The translations under genes and the position numbers were made by a program. From Cryptomeria japonica (taxonomy: Eukaryota; Streptophyta; Pinopsida; Cupressales; Cupressaceae), in NCBI RefSeq assembly GCF_030272615.1, contig NW_026729264.1, positions 58,414 to 122,413 on the forward strand: a stretch of DNA of 64,000 nucleotides, given 5' to 3'. The notes beneath the pieces are model-generated. The model ran no database searches. It was not told the origin of the DNA and saw only the letters and a list, made by a program, of their open reading frames with translations. Positions 35,060 to 49,400 of the stretch are shown in pieces. The first letter of the stretch is position 1. Each line of letters starts with the position of its first letter.

Positions 35060-36810
35060 CCTGGTTTCAGAGCATCAAAATCAGTGTTTTGAGGCACAAC
35101 CAAGTTCAAGATGCAAGCCTCGATTCTAAAACCAATAGCATCAAAATTCAATTTTGATGCACATTGTGCTCTTAGAACCCTATTTTAGATATTGTGCCTC
35201 AAAAGCCCCTTTTTTGGGGCATCAAAATCGATGTTTGGAGGCACAACAAGGTTTCAAGATGCAAATCCTGATTCTTGAGCCGGTAGCGTCAAAATTTGAT
35301 TTTGACGCATATCGTGCTCTTAGAACCTTGTTTTGGAGCTTATGCCTCAAAATCTTTGTTTTCGAAACATCGAAATTGGTGTTTGGAGGCACAACAAGCT
35401 TTCAAGATGCATGTCCCTATTTCGAAGCTTGTAGTGTCAAAATATGATTTTGATGCACATCGTGCTCTTAGAACCTCGTTTCAGAGCATGTGGCTCGAAA
35501 GCTCCAGTTTCAAAATATCGAAATAAATGATTAAAGGCACAACAAAGTTTCAAGACACAAGTCCCGATTCTCAAGCTTATAGCGTCAAAAAACAATTTTG
35601 ACAAACATGGTGATCTTAGGACTTCATTTCGGAGGTTATGCCTCAAAACCCTCATTTTTGGAGCATAAAAATTAGTGTTTGGAGGCACAACAAGGTTTGA
35701 AGACACAAGTCCCAATTCCAGAGTCGGTAGCGTCAAAATGCAATTTTGAGGTACATCGTGCTCCTAGAACCTCATTTCGGAGCTGGTGCCTTGAAAGCCC
35801 TGATTTTGGAACATCAAAATCAATGTTTTGAGGCACAGCAAGTCCCTATTCTGGAGCCTGTAGCATCAAAATTCCTCCATTTTGGCGCACATCATTCTCT
35901 TAGAAGCTCATTTCGGAGCTTGTACCTTGAAAGACCCAGTTTTTTGGCATCAAAATCAATGTTTGGAGGTACAACAAGGTTTCAAGATGTCATTTCGGAG
36001 CTTGTGTCTTAGAACCTCTTTTTGAAGCTTGTGCCTCGAAAGCCTCAGTGAGCTTCAAAATCAGTTTTTTGAGGCACAACAAGGTTTCAAGATGCAAGCC
36101 CTGATTCTAGAGCCAGTAGCATCAAAATTCAATTTTAATGCACATTGTGCTATCAGAACCCTATTTTAGAAATTGTACCTCAATAGCCCCAGTTTTGGAG
36201 CATCAAAATCGATGTTTGGATGCACAAAAATGTTTCAAAATGCATGTTGTGCTCTCAGAACCTCATTTCAAAACATCAAAATCAATGTTGATGCACATCG
36301 TGCTATCAGAAGCTCGTTTCGAAGCATGTGGCTCAAAAGCCCCAATTTCAAAACATCAAAATCAATGTTTAAAGGCACAACACGATTTCAAGACACAAGT
36401 CCTGATTCTCAAGCTGATAGCGTCAAAACACAATTTTGACAAACGTGGTGTTCTTGGAACCCAATTCCAGAGTCTGAAGCATCAAAATGCAATTTTGAAG
36501 TACATCGTGCTCTTAGAACCTCATTTCGGAGCTTGTGCCTGGAAAGCACAACAAAATCAATATTTTGAGGCACAACAAGTTTTCAAGAAACAAGTCCCTA
36601 TTCCCGAGCTTGTAGCGTCCATTTTAACGCACATCATTCTTTTAGAAGCTCATTTCGCAGCTTGTGCCTCGAAAGACCCAGTTTTGGAGCATCAAAATCA
36701 ATATTTGGAGGCACAACAAGGTTTCAAAAGCAAGTCGCGATTTTAGAGTCAATAGCGTCAAATTTTGATCTTGACGCACATCATACTCTTAGAACCTTAT
36801 TTTGGAGCTT
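35060..36810 (+). repeat. Inverted duplication, right arm (partner 18920-20560)
   Basis: Same private variants as its partner on the minus strand, in the same order: C with AACCAATAGCATC, D with TTAGATATTGTGCC, E with GATGCATGTCCC, F with ATGATTAAAGGC, A with ATTCCTCCATTTT, then the D/F/A fusions around 36170-36660. Similarity is lost just left of 35060, where the plus copy has a deletion joining E to C, and right of about 36810. Confidence 0.85.
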
Positions 36811-38759
36811 GTGCCTTGAAAGCCCTCATTTTGGAACATCAAAATCAATGTTTTCGGGCACAATAAGGTTTCAAGAAGCAAGTCCCTATTCCGGAGCCTG
36901 TAGCATCAAAATTTAATTTTGACGCACATCATTCTCTTAGAAGCTCGTTTTAGAGCTTGTGCCTCGAAAGACCCAGTTTTGGAGCATCAAATTCAATGTG
37001 TGGAGGCACAACAATGTTTGAAGATGTAAGTGTCAATTCTAGAGTCAATAGCATGAAAATCTGATTTTGGTGCAAGTCTTGATTCTAGAGTCACAACAAG
37101 GTTTCAAGATGCAAGTCCTGATTCTAGAGCCAGTAGCGTCAAAATTTGATTTTAACACACATCGTGCTCTTAGAACCTTGTTTTGGAGCTTGTGTCTCAA
37201 ATCTTCAGTTTCGAAGCATCAAAATTGGTGTCTGGAGGCACAACAAGCGTTCAAGATGCAAGTCCCTATTTCGGATCCTGTAGTGTCAAAACATGATTTA
37301 ATGCACATCGTACTCTTAGAACCTCGTTTCAGAGCGTCTGGCTCGAAAGCTCTAGTTTCAAAACATCAAAAGCAATGTTTAAAGGCACAACATCATTTCA
37401 ACTCACGAGTCCCGATTCTCAAGCTGATAGCGTCAAAACACGATTTTGACAAACATGGTGTTCTTAGATCCTCATTTCAGTGTTTTGAGGCACCACAAGG
37501 GATCAAGATGCAAGACCCGATTCTAGAGCTAGTAGCATCAAAATTCAATTTTGATGCAGATTGTGCTCTTGGAACCCTGTTTTAGAAATTGTGGCTCAAA
37601 AGCTCCAGTTTTGGATCATCAAAATCAGTATTTTGTGGCACAACAAGGTTTCAAGATGAAGTCCCGATTCTAGAGTCAATAGTGTCAAAATCTGATTTTG
37701 GCGCACATCGTGTTCTTAGAACCTCATTTCGAAGCTTGTAACTCGAAAGCCCCAGTTTTTGAGCATCAAAATTAGTGTTTTGAGGCACAACAAGGTTTCA
37801 AGATGCAAGACCCGATTCAAGAGTCAGTAGCATCAAAATTTAATTTTGATGCAAATTATGCTCTTAGAACCCTGTTTTAAAAATTGTTCCTCAAAAGCTC
37901 TAGTTAGAACCTCATTTCGGAGCGTGTGGCTCGAAAGTTTCAGTTACAAGACATCAAAATCAATGTTTAAAGGCAGAACAAGGTTTCGAGACACAAGTCT
38001 CGATTCTCAAGCTGATAGCATAAAAACATGATTTTGACAAACATCGTGTTTTTAGAACCTCATTTCGGAGGTTGGGCCTCAAAACCCTCGTTTTCGGAGC
38101 TTGTGCGTTCAAAGCCTTGATTTTGGAAAATCAAAATCAATGTTTTGAGGGACAACAAAGTTTTAAGAAGCAATTCACTATTCCGGAGCCTGTAGCATGA
38201 AAATGAAATTTTGACGCACATCATTCTCTTAGAAGCTCATTTCGGAGCTTGTGCCTTGAAAGACCCAGTTTTGGAGCATCAAAATCAATGTTTGGAGGCA
38301 CAACAAGGTTTCAAGATGCAAGTCCCAATTCTAGAGTCAATAGCGTCAAAATAGTATTTTGGCGCATATCGTGCTCTTAGAACCTCATTTCGAAGCTTGT
38401 GCCTTGAAAGCCCCGGTTTTGGAGAATCAAAATCAGTGTTTTGAGGCACAACAAGGTTTGAAGATGCAAGCCCCGATTCTAGAGCCCGTAGCATCAAAAT
38501 TCAATTTTGATGCACATTGTGCTCTTAGAAACCTGTTTTAGAAATTGTGCCTCAAAAGCAACAGTTTTGGAGCATCAAAATTGGTGTTTGGACACACAAC
38601 AAGGTTTGAAGATGCAAGTCCAGATTCTCGAGCCGGTAGTGTCAAAAATTTGATTTTGACGCACATCGCGCTCTTAGACCCTTGTTTTGGAGCTTATGCC
38701 TCAAAATCTTCAGTTTCGAAGCATCAAAATTGGTGTATGGAGGCATAACAAGTTTTCAA

Positions 38760-39240
38760 GATGCAAGTCCCTATTCCAAAGCCTATAGTGTCGAAACATG
38801 ATTTTGATACACATCGTGCTCTTAGAACCTCATTTTGGAGCGTGTGGCTGGAAAGCTCCGGTTTTGAAAGATCAAAATCAATGTTTAAAGGCACAACAAG
38901 TTTTCAAGACACAAGTCCCGATTCTCAAGCTGATAGTGTCAAAACACTATTTTGACAAACATGGTGTTCTTAGAACCTCATTTCTTAGGTTGTGCCTCAA
39001 AAGCCTCATTTTTGGAGCATAAAAATTAGTGTTAGAGGCACAACAAGGTTTCAAGACACAAGTCCCAATTCTAGAGTCGGTAGCGTCAAAACGCAATTTT
39101 GATGTACATCATGCTCTTAGAACCTCATTTGGGGGCTTATGCATTGAAAGCCTTGATTTTGGAAGATGAAAATAAATGTTTTAAGCCACAACAAGGTTTC
39201 AAGAAGCAAGTCCCTATTCTGGAGCCTGTAGCGTAAAAAT
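38760..39240 (+). repeat. Inverted duplication, partner of 29160-29650
   Basis: An F-G-A stretch carrying GTGTGGCTGGAAAGCTCCGG, AAACACTATTTTG, CATTTCTTAGGTTGTG and GGAAGATGAAAATAAATG. All of these recur in complement at 29160-29650. Confidence 0.8.
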
Positions 39241-42200
39241 TCCATTTTGACGCACATCATTCTCTTAGAAGCTCATTTCAAAGCTTGTGCCTCGAAAGAC
39301 CTAGTTTTGGAGCTTCAAAAATCTGATTTTGGACCATATCGTGATATTTGAACCTGATTTTGAAGCTTTTGCCTCAGAAGCCCCTATTTTAGAGCATCAA
39401 AATCATTGTTTTGAGGGACAACAAGGTTTCAAGATCTAAGCCCTGAATCTAGAGCTAGTAGCATCAAAATTCAATTTTGATGCACTTTGAGTTCTTAGAA
39501 CCCCGTTTTAGAAATTGTGCCTCAAAAGCCCCAATTTTGGGGCATCAAAATCGATGTTTGGAGGCACAACAAGATTTCAAGATGCAAGTCCTGATTTTGG
39601 AGCCGGTAGAGTCAAAATTTGATTTGGACGCACATCGTGCTCTTAGAACCTTGTTTTAGAACTTATGCATCAAAATCTTTGGTTTCGTATCATCAAAATT
39701 GGTGTTTGGAGGCACAATAAGCTTTCAAGACGCAAGTCCCTATTCTGGAGCCTGCAGTGTCAAAACATGATTTTGATGCACATCGTGCTCTTAGAACCTC
39801 GTTTCAGAGCGTGTGGCTTCAAAGCTCAAGTTTCAAAACATCGAAATCAATGTTTAAAGGCACAACAAGGTTTCAAAACACAAGTCCCGATTCTCAACCT
39901 GATAGCATCAAAATCTGATTTTGGCACACATCGTGCTCTCAGAATCTCATTTTAGAGCTTTTGCCTCGAAAGCCCTAGTTTCAAAGAATCAAAATCAGTG
40001 GTTTGACGCACAATGAAGTTTCAAGATGCAAGCCTCGATTCTAGAGCCAGTATCATCAAAATTCAATTTTGATGCACATTGTGCTCTTAGAACCTTGTTT
40101 TAGAAATTGTACCTTAAAAGCCCCAGTTTTGGAGCATCAAAATTGATGTTTGGAGGCACAACAAGGTTTCAAGATGCAAATCCTGTTCTGGAACCGGTAG
40201 CGTCAAAATTTGATTTTGACGCACATCATGCTCTTCGAACCTTGTTTTGGAGCTTATGCCTCAAAATCTTCGGTTTCAAAGCATTAAAATCAATGTTTAA
40301 AGGGAAAACAAGGTTTCAAGACACAAGTCCTGATTCTCAAGCTGATAGCGTCAAAACATGATTTTGACAAACATGGTGTTCTTAGAACCTCATTTCAGAG
40401 GTCATGCCTCAAAAGCCTCATTTTTGGAGCATAAAAATTACTGTTTGGAGGCACAAAGAGGTTTCAAGACACAAGTCCAATTCCATAGTCGATAGCGTCA
40501 AAACACAATTTTGATGTATATCGTGCTTTTAGAACCTCATTACGGAGCTTGTGCCTTGAAAGCCCTGATTTTGGAAGATCAAAATCAATGTTTTGAGGCA
40601 CAACAAGGTTTCAAGAAGCAAGTCCCAATTCAAAATTCGTGTTTGCAGGCACAACAAACTTTCAAGACACAAGTCCCTATTACGGAGCATGTAGTGTCAA
40701 AATGTGATTTTGATGCATCAAAACACGATTTTGACAAACATGGTGTTCTAAGAAACGCATTTCGGAAGTTGTGCCTCAAAAGCCTCATTTTTGGAGCATA
40801 AAAATTAGTGTTTGGAGGCACAACAAGGTTTCAAGACATGAGTCCCAATTTCAGAGCTTGTGCCTTGAAAGCCCTGATTTTGGAAATCAAAATCAATGTT
40901 TTGGGGCACAACAAGGTTTGAAGAAGCAAGTCCCTATTCCGGAGCCTATAGCGTCAAAATTCCATTTTGATGCACATCATTCTTTTAGAAGCTCATTTTG
41001 GAGCTTGTGCCTCGAAATACTCAGTTTTGGAGCATCAAAATCAATGTTTGGAGTCACAACATTATTTCAAGATGCAATTCCTGATTCTAGAGTCAATAGC
41101 GTCAAAATCTGATTTTAGCGCACATCGTTCTCTTAAAACCTCATTTCGAAGCTTCTTCCTCGAAAGACCAAGTTTCGGAGCATCAAAATCAATGTTTTGA
41201 GGCACAACAAAATTTCAAGATGCAAGCCTCGATTCTAGAGCTCATAGCATCAAATTCAATTTTGATGCACATTGTGCTCTTAGAACCCTATTTTAGAAAT
41301 TGTGCCTCAAAAGCCCTAGTTTTGGATCATGAAAATCGATGTCTGGAGGCACAACAAGGTTTCAAGATGCAAGTCCTAATTCTGGAGCCGGTAGCGCCAA
41401 AATTTTATTTTGATGCACATCATGCTCTTAGAACCTTGTTTTGGAAATTATACCTCAAAATCTTCAGTTTTGAATCATCAAAATTGGTCTTTGGAGGCAC
41501 AACAAGCTTTCAAGATGCAAGTCCCTATTACGGAACCTATAATTTCAAAACGTGGTTTTGATGCACATCGTGCTCTTAGAACCTCCTTTCGGAGCATGTG
41601 GCTTGGAAGATCTAGTTTCAAAACATCAAAATCAATGTTTAAAGGCACAATAAGGTTTCAAGACACAAGTCCCAATTCCAGAGTCGGTAGCGTCAAAACG
41701 CAATTTTGATGTACATCGTGCTCTTAGAACTTGATTTAGGAGCTTGTGTCTCAAAAGCCCTAGTTTTGGAACTTCAAAACCGATGTTTGGAGGCATAACA
41801 AGCTTCAAGATGCAAGTCCTGATTCTGGAGCCGCTAGCATCCAAATTTGATTTTCACACACATCATGCTCTTAGAACCTTGTTTTGGAGCTTATGCCCCA
41901 AAATCTTCGGTTTCAAAGTATCAAAATTGTTGTTTGGAGGCACAACGATCTTTCAAGATGCAAGATCCTATTCCAGAGCCTGTAGTGTCAAAACATGATT
42001 TTGATGCAAGTCGTGCTCTTAGAACCTCGTTTCGAAGCATGTGGCTCGAAAGCTCCAGTTCCAAAACATCAAAATAAATGTTTAAAGGTACAATAAGGTT
42101 TCAAGACACATGTCCAGATTCTCAAGCTGATAGCATCAAAACACAATTTTGACAAACATGGTGTTCTTAGAACCTCATTTCGGAGCTTGTGCCTTGAAAG

Positions 42201-43369
42201 CCCTGATTTTGGAACATCAAAATCAATGTTTTGAGGTACAACAAGGTTTCAAGAAGCAAGTCCCTATTCCGGAGCCTGTAGCGTCAAAATTCCATTTTGA
42301 CGTGCATCATTCTCTTACAAGTTCATTCCGGAGCTTGTGCCTCAAAAGACCCAATTTTGGAGCATCAAAATCAATGTTTGAAGGCACAACGAGGTTTCAA
42401 GATGCAAGTCCCAAGTCTAGAGTCAATAGCGTCAAAATCTGATTTTGGCGCCCATCGTGCTCTTAGAAAATAATTTCGAAGCTTGTGCCTCGAAAGCCCT
42501 GGTTTCAGAGCATCAAAATCAGTGTTTTGAGGCACAACAAGGTTTCAAGATCCAAGTATTGATTTTGGAGCTAGTAGAGTCAAAATTTGATTTTGATGTA
42601 GATCGTGCTCTTGGAACCTTGTTTTGGAGCTTATGCCTCAAAATCTTTTGTTTCAAAGCATCGAAATTGGTGTGTGGAGGCACAACAAGCTGTCAAGACG
42701 CAAGTCCCTATTCCGGAGCCTGTAGTGTGAAAACGTGATTTTGATGCACTTTGTTCTCTTAGAACCTCATTTCAGAGAGTGTGGCTCGAAAGCTCCAGTG
42801 TCAAAACATCAAAACTAGTGTTTGGAGGCATAGCAAGCTTTCAACATGCAAGTCCCTATTCCAGAGCCTGTAGTGTCAAAATGTGATTTTGATGCACATC
42901 GTGCTCTTAGAACCTCATTTCGGAGCGTGTGGCTCGAAAGCTCAAGTTTCAAAACATCAAAATCAATGTTTGAATGAACAACAAGTTTTCACGAAACAAG
43001 TCCCAATTCTCAAGCTGATGGCGTCAAAACATGATTTTGACAAACATGGTGTTCTTAGAACCTCATTTCAAAGGTTGTGCCTCAAAAGACTCATTTTTGG
43101 AGCATAAAAATTAGAGTTGGGAGGCACAACAATATCTAAAGACACAAGTCCCATTTCCAGAGTGGGTAATATCAAAACGTAATTTTGGGTAATTATGATG
43201 GTCTTAGAACCTCATTTCGGAGCTCGTGCCTTGAAAGCCCTGATTTTTGAACATCAAAATCAATGTTTTCGGGCACAATGAGGTTTCAAGAAGCAAGTCC
43301 CTATTCCGGAGCCTGTAGCATCAAAATTCAATTTTGATGCACATCATTCTCTTAGAACCTCATTTCGAA

Positions 43370-45860
43370 GCTTGTGCCTCGAAATCCCCAGTTTTAGAGC
43401 ATCAAAACCAGTGTTTTGAGGCACAACAAGGTTTCAAGATGCAAGCCCCAATTCTAGAGCCAGTAGCATCAAAATTCAATTTTGATGCACATTGTGCTCT
43501 TTGAACCCTGTTTTAGAAATTGTGCCTCAAAAGCCCAAGTTTTGGAGCATCAAAATTGATGTTTGGAGGCAACAAGGTTTCAAGATACAAGTCCTGACTT
43601 TGGAGCCGGTAGCGTCAAAATTAGATTTTGATGCACATCATGCTCTTGGAACCTTGTTGTGAAGCTTATGCCTCATAATCTTCAGTTTCGAAGCATCAAA
43701 ATTGGTGTGTGGAGGCACAACAAGCTTTCAAGATGCAAGTCCCTATTCCGGAGACTGTAGTATCAAAACATGATTTTGATGCACATTGTGCTCTTAGAAC
43801 CTTGTTTCGGAGCATATGGCTCGAAAGCTCCAGTTTCAAAACATCAAAATCAATGTTTAAAGGCAAAACAAGGTTTCAAGTCACAAGTCCTCATTCTCAA
43901 GCTAATAGCGTCAAACCACGATTTTGACAAACATGCTATTCTTAGAACCTCATTTCGGAGGTTGTGTCTCAAAAGCCTCATTTTTGGAGCATAAAAATTA
44001 GTGTTCGAAGGCACAACAATGCTTGAAGACACAAGTCCCAATTCCATAGTCGGTAGCGTCATAATGCAATTTTGATGTACATCGTACTCTTAGAACCTCA
44101 TTTCGGAGCTTTTGCCTTGAAAGCCCTAATTTTGGAACATCAAAATCAGTGTTTGGAGGCACAACAAGGTTTCAAGAAGCAAGTCCCTATTCCGGAGCCT
44201 GTAGTGTCAAAATGGAAATTTGACGCACAACATTCTCTTTGAAGCTCATTTCAGAGCTTGTGTCTCGAAATAGCCAGTTTTGGAGCATCAAAATCAATGT
44301 TTGGAGACACAACAGGGTTTCAAGATGCAAGTCCCAATTCTAGAGTCAATAGCGTTGAATTCTGATTTTGGCGCACATCGTGCTATTAGAGTCAATAACG
44401 TTAAAATCTGATTTTGACGTTAATATCAGTGTTTTGAGGCACAACAAGGTTTCAAAATGCAAGCCCCGATTCTACAGCCAGTAGCATTAAAATTTAATTT
44501 TGATGCAAATTGTGCTCTTAGAACCTTGTTTTAGAAATTGTGCCTCAAAAGCCCTAGTTTTGGAGCATCAAAACCGGTTTTGGAGCTTCGAAACCAATGT
44601 TTGGAGGCATAACAAGGTTTCAAGATACAAATCATGATTCTAGAGACGGTAGCATCCAAATTTGATTTTGACACACATCGTGCTCTTAGAACCTTCTTTT
44701 GGAGCTTATGCCTCAAAATCTTTGGTTTCAAAGCATCAAAATTGGTGTTTGGAGGCACAACAATCTTTCAAGACGCAAGTCCCTATTCTGGAGCCTATAG
44801 TGTCAAAACGTGATTTTGATGCAAGTCATGCTCTTAGAACCTTGTTTCCGAGCGTGTGGCTTGAAAGCTCCAATTTTAAAACATCAAAATCTATGTTTAA
44901 AGGTAAAATAAGGTTTCAAGACACATGTCCAGATTCTCAAGCTAATAGCATCAAAACACGAGCCCCTATTCTAGAGCCTGTAGCGTCAAAATTCCATTTT
45001 GACTCGCATCATTCTCTTAGAAGTTCATTTCGGAGCTTGTGCCTCGAAACACCCATTTTTGGAGCATCAAAATCAATGTTTGAAGGCTCAACAAGGTTTC
45101 AAAATGCATGTCCCGATTCTAGAGTCAATAGCGTCAAAATCTGATTTTAGCGCCCATTGTGCTCTTAGAACATCATTTCGAAGCTTGTGCCTCTTGAAAG
45201 CCCCGGTTTCGGAGCATCAAAATCAGTCTTTTGAGGCACAACAAGGTTTCAAGATGCAAGTACTAATTTTGGAGCCGGTAGTGTCAAAATTTGATTTTGA
45301 TGCAGAGCGTGCTCTTGGAACCTTGTTTGGAGCTTATGCCTCAAAATCTTCGGTTTCGAAGCATTGAAATTGGTGTGTGGAGGTACAACAAGCTGTCAAG
45401 ACGCAAGTCTCTATTCCGGAGCTTGTAGTGTGAAAACATGAATTTGATGCACCTCATTTCAGAGAGTGTGGCTCGAAAGCTCCAGTGTCAAAACATCAAA
45501 ACTGGTGTTTGGAGGCACAACAAGCTTTCAAGATGCGAGTCCCTATTCCGGAGCCTGTAGTGTCAAAACATGATTTTGATGCACATCATTCTCTTAGAAC
45601 CTCATTTCGGAGTGTGTGGCTTGAAAGCTCAAGTTTCAAAACATCAAAATCAATGTTTAAAGGAACAACAAGTTTTCACGAAACAAGTCCCGATTCTCAA
45701 GTTGATGGCGTCAAAACATGATTTTGACAAACATGGTGTTCTTAGAACCTCGTTTCGGATGGTGTGCCTCAAAAGCCTCATTTTTGGAGCATAAAAATTA
45801 GAGTTTGGAGGCACAACAATATTTCAAGACACAAGTCCCAATTCCAAAGTGGGTAGTTTC
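43370..45860 (+). repeat. Segmental duplication within the array (partner about 61550-63840)
   Basis: Shared rare features, in order: TACAAGTCCTGACTTTGGAG in D; CTTATGCCTCATAATC in E; CCACGATTTTGACAAACATG with GCTATTCTTAG at F/G; the truncated C monomer and the 20-bp D duplication; AAAACACGAGCCCC, where F is fused to the end of A; and AAGCTGTCAAGACGC or AAGCTATCAAGACGC in E with GTGTGAAAAC or GTGCGAAAAC. The partner lacks about 28 bases of E start near 61835. The spacing is about 18.2 kb. Confidence 0.82.
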
Positions 45861-46439
45861 AAAACGCAATTTTGATGTACATCGTGGTCTTAGAACCTCA
45901 TTTCGGAGCTCGTGCCTTGAAAGCCCTAATTTTGGAACATCAAAATCAATGTTTTCAGGCGAAATAAGGTTTCAAGAAGCAAGTTCTAGATGCCTCAAAA
46001 GCCCCAGTTTTGAAGAATCAAAATCGATGTTTGGAGGCACAACAAGGTTTCAAGATGCAAGTTCTGATTCTGGAGTTGGTAGTGCCAAAATTTGATTTTG
46101 ACGCACATCATACGTGCTCTTAGAACCTTGTTTTGGAAATTATACCTCAAATTCTTCAGTTTCGAATCATCAAAATTGGTGTTTGGAGGCACAAGCAGCT
46201 TTCAAGAGGCAAGTCCCTATTACGAAACCTGTAATGTCAAAATGTGGTTTTGATGCACATCGTGCTCTTAGAACCTCATTTCGGAGCATGTGGCTTGGAA
46301 GCTCTAGTTTCAAAACATCAAAATTAATTTTTAAAGGCACAATAAGGTTTCAAGACACAAGTCCCAATTCTCAAGCTGATAGCGTCGAAACATGATTTTG
46401 AAAAACATGGTGTTCTTAGAACCTCATTTTGGATGTTCT

Positions 46440-49400
46440 GCCTCAAAAGCACAACAAGGTTTCAAGAAGCAAGTCCCTATTCGGGAGCTTGTAGCGTCAA
46501 AATTCCATTTTGAAAAACATCATTCTTTTAGAAGTTCATTTCAGAGCTTGTGCCTTGAAAGACCCAGTTTTGGAGCATCAAAATCAATGTGTTGAGGCAC
46601 AACAACGTTTGAAGATGTAAGTGTCAATTCTAGAGTCAATAGCGTGAAAATCTGATTTTGGTGCACATCGTGCTCTTAGAACCTCATTCCAAAGCTTGTG
46701 CCTCGAAATCCCCGATTTCGGAGCATCAAAATCTATGTTTTGAGGTAGAACAAGGTTTCAAGATGCAAGCACCGATTCTAGAGCGAGTAGCATCAAAATT
46801 CAATTTTGATGCAAATTGTGCTCTTAGAACCCTGTTTTAGAAATTGTGCCTCAAAAGCCCCAATTTTGGAGCATCAAAGTTGATGTTTGGAGGCACAACA
46901 AGGTTTCAAGATGCAAGTCCTAATTTTGGAGCCGGTAGCATCAAAATTTGATTTTGATGCACATCGTGCTCTTAGAACGTTGTTTTGGAGCTTATGCCTC
47001 AAAATCTTCAATTTTTAAGTATCAAAATTGGTGTCTAGAGGCACAACAAGCTTTCAAGATGCAAGTCCCTATTCTAGAGCCTATAGTGTGAAAACATGAT
47101 TTTGATGCACATCGTGCCCTTAGAACCTCATTTTGGAGCGTGTGGCTCGAAAGCTCCAGTTTCCAAACATCAAAAGAAATGTTTTAAGGCACAACAAGGT
47201 TTCAAGACACGAGTCCCGATTCTCAAGCTGATACCGTCGAAACATGATTTTTACAAACATAGTGTTCTTAGATCCACATTTCAGAGGTTGTGCTTCAAAA
47301 GGCACATTTTTTGAGGATAAAAATTAGTGTTTGGCGGCACAAGAAGGCTTCAAGACACAAGTCCCAATTCCAGAGTCAAAAATGTCAAAACGCAATTTTC
47401 AAGTACATCGTGCTTTTAGAACCTCATTTCGGAGCTTGTGCCTTGAAAGGCCTGATTTTGGAACATCAAAATCAATGTTTTGAGGCATAATAAGGTTTCA
47501 AGAAGCAAGTCCCTATTCCAGAGCCTGTAGCATAAAAATTCAATTTTAACGCACATCATTCTCTTAGAAGCTCATTTCGGACCTTTTTCCTCGAAAGATC
47601 GAGTTTTGGAGCATCAAAATCAATATTTCGAGGCACAACAAGGTTTCAAGATGCAAGTATCGATTCTAGAGTCAATTGAGTCAAAATCCGATTTTGCCGT
47701 ACATCGTGCTCTCAGAACCTCATTTTGCAGCTTTTTCCTCGAAAGCCCTGATTTTGGAGCATCAAAATCAGTTTTTTGAGGCACAACAAGGTTTCAAGAT
47801 GTAAGCCTCGATTCTAGAGCCAGTAGCATCAAAATTCAATATTGATGAACATTGTGCTCCTACAACCCTGTTTTAGAAATTGCCCCAGTTTTGGAGCATC
47901 AAAATCGATGTTTGGAGGCACAACAACGTTTCAAGATGCAAGTACTGATTCTGGAGGCAGTAGCGTCAAAATTTTATTTTGACGCACATCGTGCTTATAG
48001 AACCTTGTTTTGGAGATTATGCCTCAAAATCTTTGGTTTTGAAGCATTGAAATTGGTGTTTCTGCACAACAAGCTTTCCAGATGCAAGTCCCTATTCCAG
48101 AGCCTGTAGTGTCAAAACGTGATTTCGATGCACATCGTGCATGCTCTTAGAACCTCATTTCGGAGCGTGTGGCTCAAAAGCTCCAGTTTAAAAACATAAA
48201 AATCAATGTTTAAAGGCACAACAAGGTTTCAAGACACATGTCTCGATTCTCGAGCTGATGGCGTCAAAATATAATTTTGAAAAACATGGTGTTCTTAGAA
48301 TCTCATTTTGGAACATAAAAATTAGTGTATGGAGGCATAAAGAGCTTTCAAGACACGAGTCGCATTTCCAAAGTCGATACCATCAAAACGCAATTTTGAT
48401 GAACATCGTGCTCTTAGAACCTCATTTCGGAGCTTGTGCCTTGAAATCCCTGATTTTGGAACATCAAAATCAATGTTTTGAGGCACGAAAAGGTTTCAAG
48501 AAGCAAGTTCCTATTTTGGATGCACATCATTCTCTTAAAAGCTCATTTCAGAGTTTGTGCCTCGAAAGACCCAGTTTTGGAGCATCAAAATCAATGTTTA
48601 GAGGCACAACAAGGTTTCAAGATGCAAGTCCCGATTCTAGAGTCAATAGTGTTAAAATCTGATTTTGGCGCACATCATGGTCTTAGAATCTCATTTCGAA
48701 GCTTGTGCCTCGAAATCCCCTATTTCGGAGCATCAAATCAGTGTTTTGAGGCACAACAAGGTTTCAAGATCCAAGCCCCGATTCTAGAGCCAATAGCATC
48801 AAAATTCAATTTTGATGCACATTGTTCACTTAGAACCCTGGTTTAGAAATTTTGCCTCAAAAGCCTTAGTTTTGGAACACATCGTGCTTAGAGAACCTTG
48901 TTTTGGAGCTTATCCATCAAAATTTTTGGTTTCAAAGCATCGAAATTGGTGTTTGGAGGCACAACAAGCTTTCAAGATGCAAGTCCCTATTCCAGAGCTT
49001 GTAGTGTCAAAACGTGATTTTGATGGAAATCGTGCTCTTAGAACATCATTTCGAAGCATGTGGCTTGAAAGTTGCGGTTTCAAGATTTCAAGATGCAAGC
49101 CCCGATTCTAGAGTCAATAGCATCAAAATCTGAATTTGGCACACATCGTGCTCTTAGAAGCTCATTTCGAAACTTGTGCCTCAAAATTCACGGTTTCAAA
49201 GCATCAAAATCAGTGTTTGGAGGCACAACAAGGTTTCAAGATGCAAGCCCTAATTCTAGAGCCAGTACCATCAAAATTCATTTTGATGCACATTGTGCTA
49301 TGAGAACCCTGTTTTAGAAATTGTGCCTCAAAAGCCCTAGTTTTGGATCATTAAAATCGATGTTTGGAGGCACAACAAGGTTTCAAGATGCAAGTCCTGA

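Noticed and set aside
36138-36746. Longest open frame in the window (202 codons, plus strand)
   Set aside because: It consists of fused satellite monomers. Its product is the same LEHQNQC...QQGFK...ASK-type text that appears in every frame of every block. Because 148 is one more than a multiple of three, each monomer is read in a new frame, so no frame is conserved between copies.
44662-45144. Two similar 160-codon open frames (here and at 62715-63197)
   Set aside because: They look like a conserved protein pair, but their likeness comes from one segmental duplication of satellite DNA. There is no recognisable domain, no codon signature and no start context.
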